From positions 4,030,001-4,094,000 of the forward strand of contig NZ_CP162005.1 in assembly GCF_040822065.1 (NCBI RefSeq): 64,000 nt of DNA, read 5' to 3'. Positions within the stretch are counted from its first letter, which is position 1, and each line of letters begins with the position of its first letter. The notes under the pieces were generated by a model. That model made no database searches and was not told where the DNA came from. It saw nothing but the letters and a program-made list of their open reading frames with translations. Origin of the DNA: Pedobacter sp. WC2423 (GTDB lineage: Bacteria; Bacteroidota; Bacteroidia; Sphingobacteriales; Sphingobacteriaceae). Made by a program: the position numbers and the translations under genes. Positions 9,424 through 19,172 of this stretch are shown one piece after another.

Positions 9424-10365
9424 ATGAGAGCAATCACCTCCCTGTCTATTTTTATAAGTTTCAGCTTGTTATTGACTGCGTGCAATACGAAAGCGAAGAA
9501 AGAAAAATTACCAGAACATGTAAAGTTAGAGGTCACTCCGGTCAAAGGAATCAGGTATACGGAAGTAAAACGTCGTTTCAGCAATGGATTATCTTTCGAT
9601 ACCACTGGTTTTCAGCAGGAACCAAGCTGGATTATTCAATTTAAATCTGCCGATACAGTGCTGGCTTATGATCCTGTCCAGAAAATCATGCAACCCTTTC
9701 ATTTGCACCATGACCATGCTGATGTCTTTAATTTTGCGAAAGAATGGTTCAGGTTTAAGCTGATCAGCAAAGACAGCCTCGTTTTTCAACGGCTTCAGGT
9801 GAATAAAAAAGAGATAGCAGATGATATCCGTTCGGATGTAAACATGACTTTTTATGCTGACGACTATATCAAAAATAAATTAAAGACTACTGCTGAAAAG
9901 TTGCAGCGGCCAAGTAAAGCGGATACCCTTTTTATTGCAGAAATGGTAGCTAAAGCAACTCAATATCCCGATCAAAGGGACAGTGTATTTGCGGGCCGTC
10001 AAGTGGTTTCTTTGCGTGCGCGCGATAACCGCATTACTGTAGAGCGTTTAAGCAGCGTCGATAAATTGAATGGCAGAACAGAGGCCTACGATTACCTCTA
10101 TCCGCAATATAAACTGGTTATTCCCGATGCTTATAAAGAATTCGCTTATGAATTTAATGTCCTGGTAGATGAAAAAGGAAAAATGAGATTAAGTTATTTT
10201 TTCACTAACCTTCCGGAATTCAGGGAAACGAGAAAAAAAGTTCTGGAAGGAATTATCAGCGTTTATTTGCAAAATTTACTAATAATTAAACCCGGGAGCA
10301 CTCTTGGCGTGCCTCATACGAGCGAAATTACAGTAGATGTAGTCGGGAGAAAACCTTCAAAATAA
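9424..10365 (+). CDS. Lipoprotein of unknown function
   Basis: I do not recognise a family for this 313-residue protein. The start at 9424 gives a proper lipoprotein signal, MRAITSLSIFISF then LLTAC with the modified Cys at residue 20; an upstream ATG at 9370 would put 18 charged residues before it and would overlap the promoter box. The mature part is mixed polar sequence with no transmembrane segment. It is probably anchored in the outer or inner membrane facing the periplasm. It stands alone between a terminator and the cold-shock gene. Confidence 0.75.
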   Translation: MRAITSLSIFISFSLLLTACNTKAKKEKLPEHVKLEVTPVKGIRYTEVKRRFSNGLSFDTTGFQQEPSWIIQFKSADTVLAYDPVQKIMQPFHLHHDHADVFNFAKEWFRFKLISKDSLVFQRLQVNKKEIADDIRSDVNMTFYADDYIKNKLKTTAEKLQRPSKADTLFIAEMVAKATQYPDQRDSVFAGRQVVSLRARDNRITVERLSSVDKLNGRTEAYDYLYPQYKLVIPDAYKEFAYEFNVLVDEKGKMRLSYFFTNLPEFRETRKKVLEGIISVYLQNLLIIKPGSTLGVPHTSEITVDVVGRKPSK

Positions 10366-10460
10366 ATCGTCAAAAATTATATTTATCAAAAAATGAAGCA
10401 TTTGCAGATTATAAAAAAATAATTACTACATTGCAGACTTAATTATTAATACATAATACA

Positions 10461-10652
10461 ATGCAAGAAGGAACAGTAAAATTTTTCAATGTAACTAAAG
10501 GTTTTGGATTTATCGTACCAGCGAATGGCGATAGCGAAATTTTTGTACATTCAACAGGCCTTATCGATGAAATCCGTGAAAACGACAAAGTAGAATACGA
10601 TGTTGAAAGCGGTAAAAAAGGTTTGAATGCGATCAATGTTAAAGTAATCTAG
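10461..10652 (+). CDS. Cold-shock domain protein (CspA family)
   Basis: This 63-residue single cold-shock domain has the RNA-binding motifs KGFGFI (RNP1) and EIFVH (RNP2). Such proteins bind single-stranded RNA or DNA and melt RNA structure, often on temperature or growth change. The 95-nt upstream region is AT-rich, with a -7-like TACATTGC near 10428, giving a short leader rather than the very long one of E. coli cspA. A strong terminator follows. Confidence 0.93.
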   Translation: MQEGTVKFFNVTKGFGFIVPANGDSEIFVHSTGLIDEIRENDKVEYDVESGKKGLNAINVKVI

Positions 10653-10675
10653 ATTATTATAACCATAATTCGTAC

Positions 10676-10709
10676 AAGCTTCCTGATGAGATATCGGGAA
10701 GCTTTTTTT
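10676..10709 (+). terminator. Intrinsic terminator of the cold-shock gene
   Basis: A perfect 8-bp stem AAGCTTCC / GGAAGCTT (10676-10683, 10697-10704) leads into a run of seven T residues (10703-10709). Confidence 0.88.
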
Positions 10710-10849
10710 ATGCCTTTTAAAATCTATTACAAATAAAAAAGACAATTTCCTGTCCTTTTGAATAAAAAACAACAATTACATTCGTTCTCTGTACAAGGCT
10801 TTTCTATCTTTAAATTCAGAAATGACTTAAACGGGCTTTTATACAAGAA

Positions 10850-13800
10850 ATGGATAGCAATTACAGCCTTTTAATTTCAAAGATCAATGAATTCAGGCAG
10901 CAGTTTTATCTTAATAAATTGCTTCATGGCCTTATTTATACGCTTGCCCTTTTATTTGCTCTTTACCTCTTCTTGTTTGTGCTGGTGTATTATCTGCATC
11001 CTGCGCCAATAGTTAAAACCGTCCTCTTTTTTTCTTTTTTGCTGATCTTACTGGTTGCTATTACTGCTGGCATTATTAAACCTGCAATGGCTTATTTCAG
11101 GCTGAGTAAGAGCATTAGTTTAGAAGAGTCGGCCAAACTTATAGGAAATCATTTTGAGCCTGTACGTGATAAATTGCTGAATACTTTACAGCTTAAAGCG
11201 CTGGCAGATTTATCACCTGAACATAATCAATTAATTTTAGCAGGAATAGAGCAGAAGATCAGTGAATTAACACCCATACCATTCAGCAAAGCGATTGACC
11301 TTGGGAACAATAAAAAATTAATTAAGTATTTCGTTGTTCCACTAGCTCTTATTATAGCCATCGGAATCGCTGCTCCGGCTATTTTAAAAGAAGGCACAAA
11401 CAGTTTCATCAAGTATGATCAGGAGATTTTACCAGTAGCTCCTTTTGAGTTTGTTTTGCTTCATAAGAGCCTGGTGGTAACCCAGGGAGATGATTTTCAG
11501 CTAAATCTTAAAATCGAAGGAGACCAGCTCCCGCAGGAGGTCTATTTAAAAGAGGGCCTTAATACATTTAAGCTGGAGAAAAAAACAAATAGTAGTTTTC
11601 AGTACACTTTAAAGAACTTGCAACAGACCCAGCAAATCCGCTTTAGTGCAGGCGGTTTTGATTCCAGGATCTATACCCTGACTGTCAAACCCAGAGCAGC
11701 TGTTTTAACGATGGAAGCCCGGCTGAGTTATCCTTCTTATTTGAAGAAAAAGAAGGAAACGATTTCCAATGCAGGAGATTTAACCATACCGGAAGGTACT
11801 GCTGTTACCTGGGTCGTCTCCACTGAGCATACACAACAATTGTTATTTGCATTAGGTAATCAGCTTCAGGAACTCCCTGTGATTAATAATTCAGCACAGT
11901 TTAAAGCTGTACTCAAAAAAAGCCAGGACTACAGGGTGGTCCCTAAAAATGAATTCTCTGTACACCAGGATTCGATCAGCCATAAAATTGAGGTGATTGC
12001 AGATCTTCCTCCTGCTATAGAAGTCAAGGAAACTGCAGATTCCATGAGCCGCAAAGCTTTGTATTTTACAGGAAATATTCATGATGATCATGGTTTCAGC
12101 GCTTTAAAATTTGTTTATACGCTTAAAGAAAATGGTATTGCGAAAAAAACGGTACAAGCAGGTATTCCGGTAAAAGTAAATCAACTGGAGAGTTCTTTCT
12201 TCTATTTCTGGAATCTCAAAAACATAGAAATTAAGCCTGGCCAGGTACTGGAATACTATCTGGAGGTAGCGGATAATGATGCAGTGAATGGGCCTAAAAA
12301 AAGCCGCACTGCGATCAGAACTTATGAGCAGCCTACTGCCAGTCAGCTGGAAAAACAGACAAACGCCGAAAGCAGCCAGTTGAAACAGAAAATGGAGTCG
12401 GCAATTAAACTCGCTGGTCAGGTAGAGAAAGAAAGCAAAAAACTGGGAGAAACTTTACTGGACAAAAAAGAACTCACTTTTGAGGATAAAAAAGATATTG
12501 GACAGCTGCTGGAAAAGCAGAAGAAGTTAGAAGCTGTTGTAAAGGAAATTCAGGAAGCTAAACAGAAAAACACGTTTAAATCTACAGAAAACGACAATTT
12601 GAAGAAAGAATTGGCAGAAAAGCAGAAAAAAATAGATGATTTGTTTAACAACGTTCTTGATCCTAAAACCAAAGAACTACTGGAAAAACTGCAAAACCTG
12701 GTTAATCAGAATAATAAAGATCAGACGCAACAGGAATTAGGAAAAATGACCATGGATAATAAATCTTTAAAGAATGAGCTTGACCGGATCCTGGAATTGT
12801 ATAAGCAATTGGAATTTGAGCAAAACCTGCAAAATAAGATTGACCGTTTAGCCAGCCTTGCCAGGACACAAAAAGAATTGAGCAAAGCTACTAAAGACCA
12901 GAAAAATTCATTGGATGAACTGCAAAAGAAGCAGCAACAGCAACAAAAGGAATTTAATGACCTGAAAAAAGAGATGAAAGAACTGGATGCTAAAAACCAG
13001 GCTTTAGAAAGACCTAATCCTTTTCAGCCACAGGAAAAAACAGCACAGCAAATTCAGCAGCAACAACAACAAAGCCTGGAAAAATTATCGAAAAATCAAA
13101 GACAGCAGGCTTCAGAACAGCAGCAAAAAGCGGGTGATCAATTACAGGAAATGGCTGATCAGCTTAAAGAAGAACAGCAGTCTGCAACTGAAGCGGAAAA
13201 TAATTTACAGGTAGAGGAATTAAGGTTATTACTTCAGCATTTGCTAAAAACTTCTTTTGACCAGGAAAAAGTGATGCTCAGTTTAAAGAAAATGGCGTTC
13301 AATGATCCTGCTTATGTTGGCAATGTGCAACTACAGCGCGGAATAAAAGATAATTTAAAAACGATTTCAGATAGTTTAGCTGCGTTAAGCAAAAGAATCC
13401 CTCAAATCCAGAGTGCTGTAGGTGAAGAAATGCAGCAGATTAATTTTAACCTGGACAAAAGCCTGGAGAACCTGGCAGAACGCAGAACTTATGAAGCTGT
13501 TAAAAATCAGCAGTATACGATGACTTCGATTAATAACCTGGCTTTAATGCTGAATGAGGCACTGGAACAATTGGAAAAGAACAAGCGCAATTCTAAATCT
13601 GGTGGAAAAGGGAAAGGAAAACAATCCATGCAGCAGCTTCAGCAAATGCAGCAGCAGCTGAATAAGAATATGGAGCAGGCCAGGCAAAAGCTTCAAAAAG
13701 AAGGTAAACAAGGAAGCGTACCCAAAGGGGAAATGAGTGAAAGTTTTGCAAAAATGGCACAGCAGCAGCAGATGATCCGCGAAGCTTTACAAAAACTCAA

Positions 13801-14164
13801 TACCGAACAAAATAAAGATGGAAGTGGTGGTTTGGGCAATTTAAACCAGGTGATCAAAGAGATGAAGACTACAGAATCAGACCTGATCAATAAAAGGCTG
13901 GAAGATGCAACGATTAAACGTCAGCAGGGTGTGCTGACCAAATTACTGGATGCCGAAAAAGCCAGCAGAGAACAAAGTGAAGACGAGAAAAGAGAAAGCA
14001 AAACCGGCAAGGACTTTCCTCCATCCTATCCTAAATTGCTGGAACAATTCAAAAAGAAACAAGCTGCTGAACAGGAGTTGTTACAGAAATTACCACCTTC
14101 GCTGAATTACTACTACAAAAATAAAATAGCAGACTATTTTAAATTGCTAAATTTGCAGCCGTAA
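10850..14164 (+). CDS. DUF4175-family membrane/coiled-coil protein
   Basis: This is a very large (1104-residue) protein of the Bacteroidota DUF4175 type. The N-terminus has two transmembrane helices (about residues 22-50 and 60-75) and another near 160-178. It is followed by a beta-rich region to about 500, then some 550 residues of glutamine- and lysine-rich helix with coiled-coil character, including runs such as KKQQQQQKEF and QQQQQQS. The predicted topology leaves a long coiled coil on one side of the inner membrane. Function is unknown. A TATCTTTA box at 10805-10812 may drive it. ybeY follows 10 nt downstream. Confidence 0.8.
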   Translation: MDSNYSLLISKINEFRQQFYLNKLLHGLIYTLALLFALYLFLFVLVYYLHPAPIVKTVLFFSFLLILLVAITAGIIKPAMAYFRLSKSISLEESAKLIGNHFEPVRDKLLNTLQLKALADLSPEHNQLILAGIEQKISELTPIPFSKAIDLGNNKKLIKYFVVPLALIIAIGIAAPAILKEGTNSFIKYDQEILPVAPFEFVLLHKSLVVTQGDDFQLNLKIEGDQLPQEVYLKEGLNTFKLEKKTNSSFQYTLKNLQQTQQIRFSAGGFDSRIYTLTVKPRAAVLTMEARLSYPSYLKKKKETISNAGDLTIPEGTAVTWVVSTEHTQQLLFALGNQLQELPVINNSAQFKAVLKKSQDYRVVPKNEFSVHQDSISHKIEVIADLPPAIEVKETADSMSRKALYFTGNIHDDHGFSALKFVYTLKENGIAKKTVQAGIPVKVNQLESSFFYFWNLKNIEIKPGQVLEYYLEVADNDAVNGPKKSRTAIRTYEQPTASQLEKQTNAESSQLKQKMESAIKLAGQVEKESKKLGETLLDKKELTFEDKKDIGQLLEKQKKLEAVVKEIQEAKQKNTFKSTENDNLKKELAEKQKKIDDLFNNVLDPKTKELLEKLQNLVNQNNKDQTQQELGKMTMDNKSLKNELDRILELYKQLEFEQNLQNKIDRLASLARTQKELSKATKDQKNSLDELQKKQQQQQKEFNDLKKEMKELDAKNQALERPNPFQPQEKTAQQIQQQQQQSLEKLSKNQRQQASEQQQKAGDQLQEMADQLKEEQQSATEAENNLQVEELRLLLQHLLKTSFDQEKVMLSLKKMAFNDPAYVGNVQLQRGIKDNLKTISDSLAALSKRIPQIQSAVGEEMQQINFNLDKSLENLAERRTYEAVKNQQYTMTSINNLALMLNEALEQLEKNKRNSKSGGKGKGKQSMQQLQQMQQQLNKNMEQARQKLQKEGKQGSVPKGEMSESFAKMAQQQQMIREALQKLNTEQNKDGSGGLGNLNQVIKEMKTTESDLINKRLEDATIKRQQGVLTKLLDAEKASREQSEDEKRESKTGKDFPPSYPKLLEQFKKKQAAEQELLQKLPPSLNYYYKNKIADYFKLLNLQP

Positions 14165-14174
14165 ATAGTGAGTC

Positions 14175-14627
14175 ATGAGCAAACCAGCAGTACATTTTTT
14201 TTTAGAAGACGTTAAGTACACCCTTAAAAATAAAACAGTAATCAGAAACTGGATCAAGGAGACCATCATTGCAGAAGGTTTTAAACTGGAGGAGTTAACG
14301 TTTATTCTCTGCTCTGACGAATATCTGCTGGCTATAAACCAGCAATATTTAAATCATGATACTTATACCGACGTAATTACTTTTGATAATTCAGAGACTC
14401 CTGAAATGATTCAGGGTGATATTTTTATCAGCATAGAACGTATCCAGGAAAATGCGAAAGAATTTAAGAGTATAGTTTTGCAGGAATTGTGCAGAGTAAT
14501 TATCCATGGTACTTTACACTTGTTAGGCTATAAGGATAAAGGTAAAGCAGCCAAAACCCTGATGACGCAGAAAGAAGATCAATACCTGGCTTTATTGAAT
14601 GCTGCATTAACTAAAACAACTATATAA
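14175..14627 (+). CDS. ybeY: Endoribonuclease YbeY (rRNA maturation)
   Basis: This 150-residue YbeY is a metal-dependent endoribonuclease involved in 16S rRNA 3'-end maturation and ribosome quality control. The conserved segment reads IIHGTLHLLGYKDKGK with H111 and H115. The third zinc histidine of the canonical HGxLHLxGYDH pattern is replaced by D121. Many Bacteroidota copies, as I recall, also have a KD here, so the protein is probably functional with Asp as ligand. It follows the DUF4175 gene by 10 nt and is likely cotranscribed. Confidence 0.88.
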   Translation: MSKPAVHFFLEDVKYTLKNKTVIRNWIKETIIAEGFKLEELTFILCSDEYLLAINQQYLNHDTYTDVITFDNSETPEMIQGDIFISIERIQENAKEFKSIVLQELCRVIIHGTLHLLGYKDKGKAAKTLMTQKEDQYLALLNAALTKTTI

Positions 14628-15131
14628 TTCTGATTATACTTAACAATAAAATATTTAATCACTGTAAATCAACCATTTATACTTTTATTTTTATACATAA
14701 AACATCAGCCTTATTTAAAGCGCTATAAGCTGGTTTTAAAATTTCTTAGACTCATCTGTTCAAAACAACAATAACTTCTTTAAACCGACTATAAAGTACT
14801 AAAAACAGCATGTTAAAGAAGGCAGCCATTCAATTTATATTGTTTTGGCAAATGTTTGATTTTTGACCTCATAATTACCTGCCCGGACGCTCTGATGAAT
14901 AAAAGCTATTCATTCTTTTTAAGTTTACCGGCCAGTTCCTTTAATCAATAATTTTATTATTCTGATTTGTCAAATTGTCGCCACGGCTCTTTTTATATAT
15001 ATACTTATAAATCCGCAGGTTACTGAATTGTAATATAATATTTAGATGTTTAAACACATGAATATTATACCCACAAATATTGCTTACTTTTGCGGATAAT
15101 TTCTTATCTGATAATTCGTTAAAAATATACT
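14628..15131. other. 504-nt AT-rich intergenic region
   Basis: No reading frame here looks protein-coding. The visible elements are a weak terminator-like hairpin (ATGAATA / TATTCAT, 14895-14913, followed by TCTTTTT) and a -7 box at 15085-15092. The rest is AT-rich with no strong repeat. I looked for DnaA-box clusters and saw none. Confidence 0.5.
15085..15092 (+). promoter_or_regulatory. -7 promoter element of the ABC-F gene
   Basis: TACTTTTG matches TAnnTTTG. It would start transcription about 30 nt upstream of the TTG start codon at 15132. Confidence 0.55.
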
Positions 15132-17006
15132 TTGAGCACATTAATTGCAGCAGAAAATTTAGGCCATGCCTATAATGATGAATGGTTATTCAAAAATTTA
15201 ACCTTAGGCATCCAGACTGGTCAGCGCGTCGCGTTGGTTGGAATCAACGGAGCTGGTAAAAGCACCCTATTAAAATTATTGGCCGAGCGGTTTACTCCGC
15301 TGGAAGGGAAAATAGTAAAAAATAAATTCGTTAAGATTGGCTTCCTTGATCAGGAACCCTCCTTCCCTGATGGATATTCTATCAGTGATTTTATTTTTTC
15401 TACAGACAATAAGCAGCAACAGTTAATCAAGGAATATGAAGAACTGATTGAAGATCCAAATCCTGATGAGAAAAAACTTAACCGTTTATACGAAGAATTA
15501 AGTGAACACAATGCCTGGGAATATGAGCATGAAATCAAAACGATTTTAAGCCGTATGGGAATTAATCATCTGCAACAAAAAATCTCAACTTTATCTGGTG
15601 GTCAGAAAAAGCGTCTGGCTTTAGCCAAGCTTTTAATTGAAGATCCTGAGATTTATGTATTGGATGAGCCTACAAACCACCTGGACATCGATACTATTGA
15701 ATGGTTAGAAAAGTTACTGACTTCAGGAAATAAAACAATATTACTAGTAACACACGACAGGTATTTTCTGGATAATGTATGTAATACGATTGTAGAACTG
15801 GATAGAGGTAAGATTTATAATTACAATGGAAACTATGCTTATTTTCTGGAGAAAAAATCTGAACGCGAAGCTTCTGATGAGAGTACTTTCCAAAAGAACA
15901 AGAATCTCCTGAAGAAAGAATTGGAATGGATGCGCAGAATGCCTGCGGCAAGAACAACTAAATCTCAATCCAGAATAGATGCTTTTTATGATTTGGAAAG
16001 TAAAACCAAACAACGTTCTGATACAGGAAGTGTAACCTTAAGCATGAAGATGTCCCGTCAGGGAAATAAAATTCTGGAATTGGACCATATTGGTCAGTCT
16101 TTTGATGAGAAAAAAATAATCAATGATTTCAGTTATACATTTAAACGTGCAGATCGTATTGGTTTAGCCGGAAAAAATGGGACTGGAAAATCTACATTGT
16201 TAAATATTATTACAGGGTTTCAAATTCCGGAAAAAGGTAAGGTGAGCACTGGAGAAACTACAGTTTACGGCTATTATAAACAAGGTGGTTTAGCCTTTAA
16301 TGAAAAAGAAAGAGTTATAGATATTGTAAAATCTGATGCTGAATATATCAAGATGGCTGATGGTTCAATGATATCCGCTTCCCAATTATTAACACTATTC
16401 CTCTTCCCTCCCAAGAAGCAACATGGAATGGTAGAAAAGTTGAGCGGTGGGGAGAAAAAGCGTTTACACCTGATGAAGGTTTTAATGCAAAATCCAAACT
16501 TCCTGATCCTGGATGAGCCGACCAATGATTTAGATATTGATACGCTAAATGTATTAGAAGAGTTCCTGGAAAATTTCCCGGGCGTATTGATTCTTGTTTC
16601 TCACGACAGGTATCTATTAGACAAAATGAGTGAGCAATTATTCATTATGGAAGGTGAAGGTATTGTTAGTATCTACAATGGTAATTATTCTGAATATAGA
16701 ATTAGCCTGGATACACCTAAAGAAAAAACAGAAACAAAACCGAATAAAACCGAACAGAAAACTACTGCTATACCTGCCAATAAATTAACCTATAAAGAGC
16801 AGAAAGAGCTGGATGATTCAGAAGCTAAAATAGCTGAGATTGAAACTGAAATTGATAAACTAACTAATTCCCTGCTTTCTATTGATAGTACTAACTATAT
16901 GGAAATACAAGAAGTAACAAAAGCTATTGAAAAGCTTAATACTACTTTGGAACAGACCATGGAACGTTGGGTAGAGTTATCAGAAAAGACAAACAAAACG
17001 ACTTAA
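15132..17006 (+). CDS. ABC-F ATPase, Uup-like
   Basis: The 624-residue protein has two ABC cassettes and no membrane segment. Cassette 1 has Walker A GINGAGKSTLL, signature LSGGQKKRLALAK and Walker B LDEPTNHLD; cassette 2 has GKNGTGKSTLL, LSGGEKKRLHLMK and LDEPTNDLD. A linker joins them, and the C-terminal ~75 residues form a charged coiled coil typical of Uup. ABC-F proteins act on the ribosome or, for Uup, on branched DNA and ribosome assembly. The start is a TTG (MSTLIAAENLGHAY); no better ATG fits the conserved N-terminus. mnmG follows after the parS sites. Confidence 0.88.
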   Translation: MSTLIAAENLGHAYNDEWLFKNLTLGIQTGQRVALVGINGAGKSTLLKLLAERFTPLEGKIVKNKFVKIGFLDQEPSFPDGYSISDFIFSTDNKQQQLIKEYEELIEDPNPDEKKLNRLYEELSEHNAWEYEHEIKTILSRMGINHLQQKISTLSGGQKKRLALAKLLIEDPEIYVLDEPTNHLDIDTIEWLEKLLTSGNKTILLVTHDRYFLDNVCNTIVELDRGKIYNYNGNYAYFLEKKSEREASDESTFQKNKNLLKKELEWMRRMPAARTTKSQSRIDAFYDLESKTKQRSDTGSVTLSMKMSRQGNKILELDHIGQSFDEKKIINDFSYTFKRADRIGLAGKNGTGKSTLLNIITGFQIPEKGKVSTGETTVYGYYKQGGLAFNEKERVIDIVKSDAEYIKMADGSMISASQLLTLFLFPPKKQHGMVEKLSGGEKKRLHLMKVLMQNPNFLILDEPTNDLDIDTLNVLEEFLENFPGVLILVSHDRYLLDKMSEQLFIMEGEGIVSIYNGNYSEYRISLDTPKEKTETKPNKTEQKTTAIPANKLTYKEQKELDDSEAKIAEIETEIDKLTNSLLSIDSTNYMEIQEVTKAIEKLNTTLEQTMERWVELSEKTNKTT

Positions 17007-17090
17007 TTGAAGGAATAATAGCTTATTATAAGGCTTTTAAAGCATTAAGAAGGCTAAACAAGCCCCCGTTAAGCCAATACGAGAATTAAC

Positions 17091-17104
17091 GTTCCACGTG
17101 AAAC
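17091..17104. promoter_or_regulatory. Degenerate parS-like ParB site
   Basis: GTTCCACGTGAAAC differs at one base from the 14-bp parS core GTTTCACGTGAAAC. It lies 31 nt from a perfect parS, in the gap before mnmG. Confidence 0.6.
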
Positions 17105-17135
17105 GCCAGGCGCCAGAACAAGAAATTAAAGTCCT

Positions 17136-17151
17136 TGTTTCACGTGAAACA
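17136..17151. promoter_or_regulatory. parS: parS centromere-like site (ParB binding)
   Basis: TGTTTCACGTGAAACA is a perfect 16-bp palindrome identical to the classic bacterial parS consensus. ParB loads here and spreads to organise and segregate the replication origin region. It ends 14 nt before the mnmG (gidA) start, a gene often found near oriC in other bacteria. parA/parB and dnaA are not in the window. Confidence 0.9.
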
Positions 17152-17165
17152 TAAATACAAATAAG

Positions 17166-19028
17166 ATGTTTAAAGAATATGATGTGATTGTTGTGGGTGC
17201 CGGACACGCAGGTTGTGAAGCAGCAGCGGCAGCAGCAAACATGGGATCTTCCGTTTTATTAGTCACCATGAATATGGAGACAATTGCGCAAATGAGCTGC
17301 AACCCTGCTATGGGCGGTGTGGCAAAAGGACAAATTGTAAGAGAGATTGACGCCATGGGTGGTTACTCGGGAATTATCAGTGATAAGACCACTTTACAAT
17401 TTAGAATGCTCAATTTATCCAAGGGCCCTGCGATGTGGAGCCCTCGTGCACAGAACGACAGAAAACGATTTGCCGAAGAATGGAGACTTGCCTTAGAGCG
17501 TACCCCAAATGTAGATTTCTGGCAGGACATGGTGAGTAGTCTGATCATTGAAAACAATAAAGTAACAGGAGTTAAAACTTCCATTGGTGTAGAGATCAAA
17601 GCCAAAAGCGTGGTACTGACCAATGGTACTTTTCTGAATGGATTAATTCACATTGGAGAGAAGAAATTTGGTGGTGGCCGTACTGGTGAAAAAGCAGCTA
17701 CAGGAATTACAGAACAGTTGACTTCTATTGGATTCGAAGCTGGAAGAATGAAGACTGGTACTCCCCCACGCGTGGATGGAAGATCACTGAATTATTCGTT
17801 AATGGAAGAACAATGGGGCGACGAAAACCCAGGAAGATTCTCTTATACTCATGTAGAAAGACCAACAGAAAAAAGATGTTGCTGGATCACTTATACCAAT
17901 AGTAATGTGCACGAAACTTTAAAAGAAGGTTTTGAGAAATCACCCATGTTTACTGGTAGAATCAAAGGGCTTGGTCCAAGATACTGTCCATCTATTGAAG
18001 ATAAAATAAACAGATTTGCAGAAAGAGACAGACATCAGATTTTTGTAGAACCCGAAGGATGGAATACCTGTGAAATTTATGTGAATGGCTTTTCTACATC
18101 GTTGCCGGAAGATGTTCAGTACAGAGCTTTAATTCAAATTCCAGGATTTGAAAATGCAAAAATGTTCAGACCAGGTTATGCGATTGAATACGATTACTTC
18201 CCACCTACCCAGTTGTCATTAACCTTAGAAACGAAGTTAATTGAGAATCTGTATTTCGCCGGACAAATTAATGGAACTACCGGATATGAAGAAGCTGCAA
18301 GTCAGGGTTTCATTGCCGGGATTAATGCACACCTGAAAATAAATGAGAAAGCTCCATTGATTATGAAGCGTTCAGAATCTTATATTGGTGTATTAATTGA
18401 CGACCTGGTAACTAAAGGAACTGAAGAACCTTACCGTATGTTTACCTCCAGAGCTGAGCATAGATTATTGCTGCGTCAGGACAACGCAGATATCAGGCTC
18501 TCCCCTATTGGCCATGCTTTAGGATTAATCAGTGACGAACGTTTAGCGATTGTTCACCAGAAAATTTCAAACTCAGATAATATCGTTGCCTTTACACGCA
18601 AGCAAGGAATAGAAATGACTGAAGCTAACGATATGCTGGAAACTTTAGGTTCGACACCTTTAGCACAAAATGTTAAAATTGTAAGTGTACTGGGCAGACC
18701 TCAGGTTGGAATTAATGACCTTAGAAAAGTAAGTAAAAGTCTGGATGAATATCTTGCTCCTTTCGATCAGGAAACTATTGAACAAGCTGAGATCAAAGTA
18801 AAGTATGAAAGCTATTTTCTCAAAGAACAGGAGATCGTCAACAAAATGCAAAAGATGGAAGACAAAGATATCAACCCTGATTTTGATTATTCTTCTTTAG
18901 GATCGCTGTCAAAAGAGGCAAGAGAGAAATTATTGAAGATAAAACCACGTACTTTAGGACAAGCATCCAGAATTTCGGGAGTTTCTCCTTCAGACATTTC
19001 AGTTTTGATGGTGCATATTAGCAAATAA
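17166..19028 (+). CDS. mnmG: tRNA uridine-5-carboxymethylaminomethyl modification enzyme MnmG
   Basis: This full-length 620-residue MnmG (GidA) has the FAD-binding motif [17 protein letters not shown] at residues 9-25, conserved segments [12 protein letters not shown] and GTFLNG, and the C-terminal helical domain that binds MnmE. With MnmE it installs the cmnm5 group on the wobble uridine of certain tRNAs. The start ATG is fixed by the conserved [16 protein letters not shown]. The upstream gap carries two parS-like sites, and a long AT-rich hairpin begins at the stop codon. Confidence 0.97.
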   Translation: MFKEYDVIVVGAGHAGCEAAAAAANMGSSVLLVTMNMETIAQMSCNPAMGGVAKGQIVREIDAMGGYSGIISDKTTLQFRMLNLSKGPAMWSPRAQNDRKRFAEEWRLALERTPNVDFWQDMVSSLIIENNKVTGVKTSIGVEIKAKSVVLTNGTFLNGLIHIGEKKFGGGRTGEKAATGITEQLTSIGFEAGRMKTGTPPRVDGRSLNYSLMEEQWGDENPGRFSYTHVERPTEKRCCWITYTNSNVHETLKEGFEKSPMFTGRIKGLGPRYCPSIEDKINRFAERDRHQIFVEPEGWNTCEIYVNGFSTSLPEDVQYRALIQIPGFENAKMFRPGYAIEYDYFPPTQLSLTLETKLIENLYFAGQINGTTGYEEAASQGFIAGINAHLKINEKAPLIMKRSESYIGVLIDDLVTKGTEEPYRMFTSRAEHRLLLRQDNADIRLSPIGHALGLISDERLAIVHQKISNSDNIVAFTRKQGIEMTEANDMLETLGSTPLAQNVKIVSVLGRPQVGINDLRKVSKSLDEYLAPFDQETIEQAEIKVKYESYFLKEQEIVNKMQKMEDKDINPDFDYSSLGSLSKEAREKLLKIKPRTLGQASRISGVSPSDISVLMVHISK

Positions 19029-19062
19029 TATATAATGTATTGATAATCAATACATTATATAT
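19028..19062 (+). terminator. 17-bp AT-rich hairpin right after mnmG
   Basis: The arms at 19028-19044 and 19046-19062 are perfectly complementary around a single central base. There is no T-run, so it could be a terminator, an mRNA 3'-end stabiliser, or a DNA dyad bound by protein or prone to cruciform extrusion. Confidence 0.5.
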
Positions 19063-19172
19063 AAAAATAATACAGTCTGAGAGCAGCTTATTTTAAAGCG
19101 ATATAAGAAGCTTTCAGACTTTTTATATCATAGTTATTAAAAAGATTAAAGATTCTATTACATCGCACATAA

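Noticed and set aside
14628-15131. Possible oriC between ybeY and the ABC-F gene
   Set aside because: It is AT-rich and close to parS, but I see no cluster of DnaA boxes and no dnaA gene nearby.
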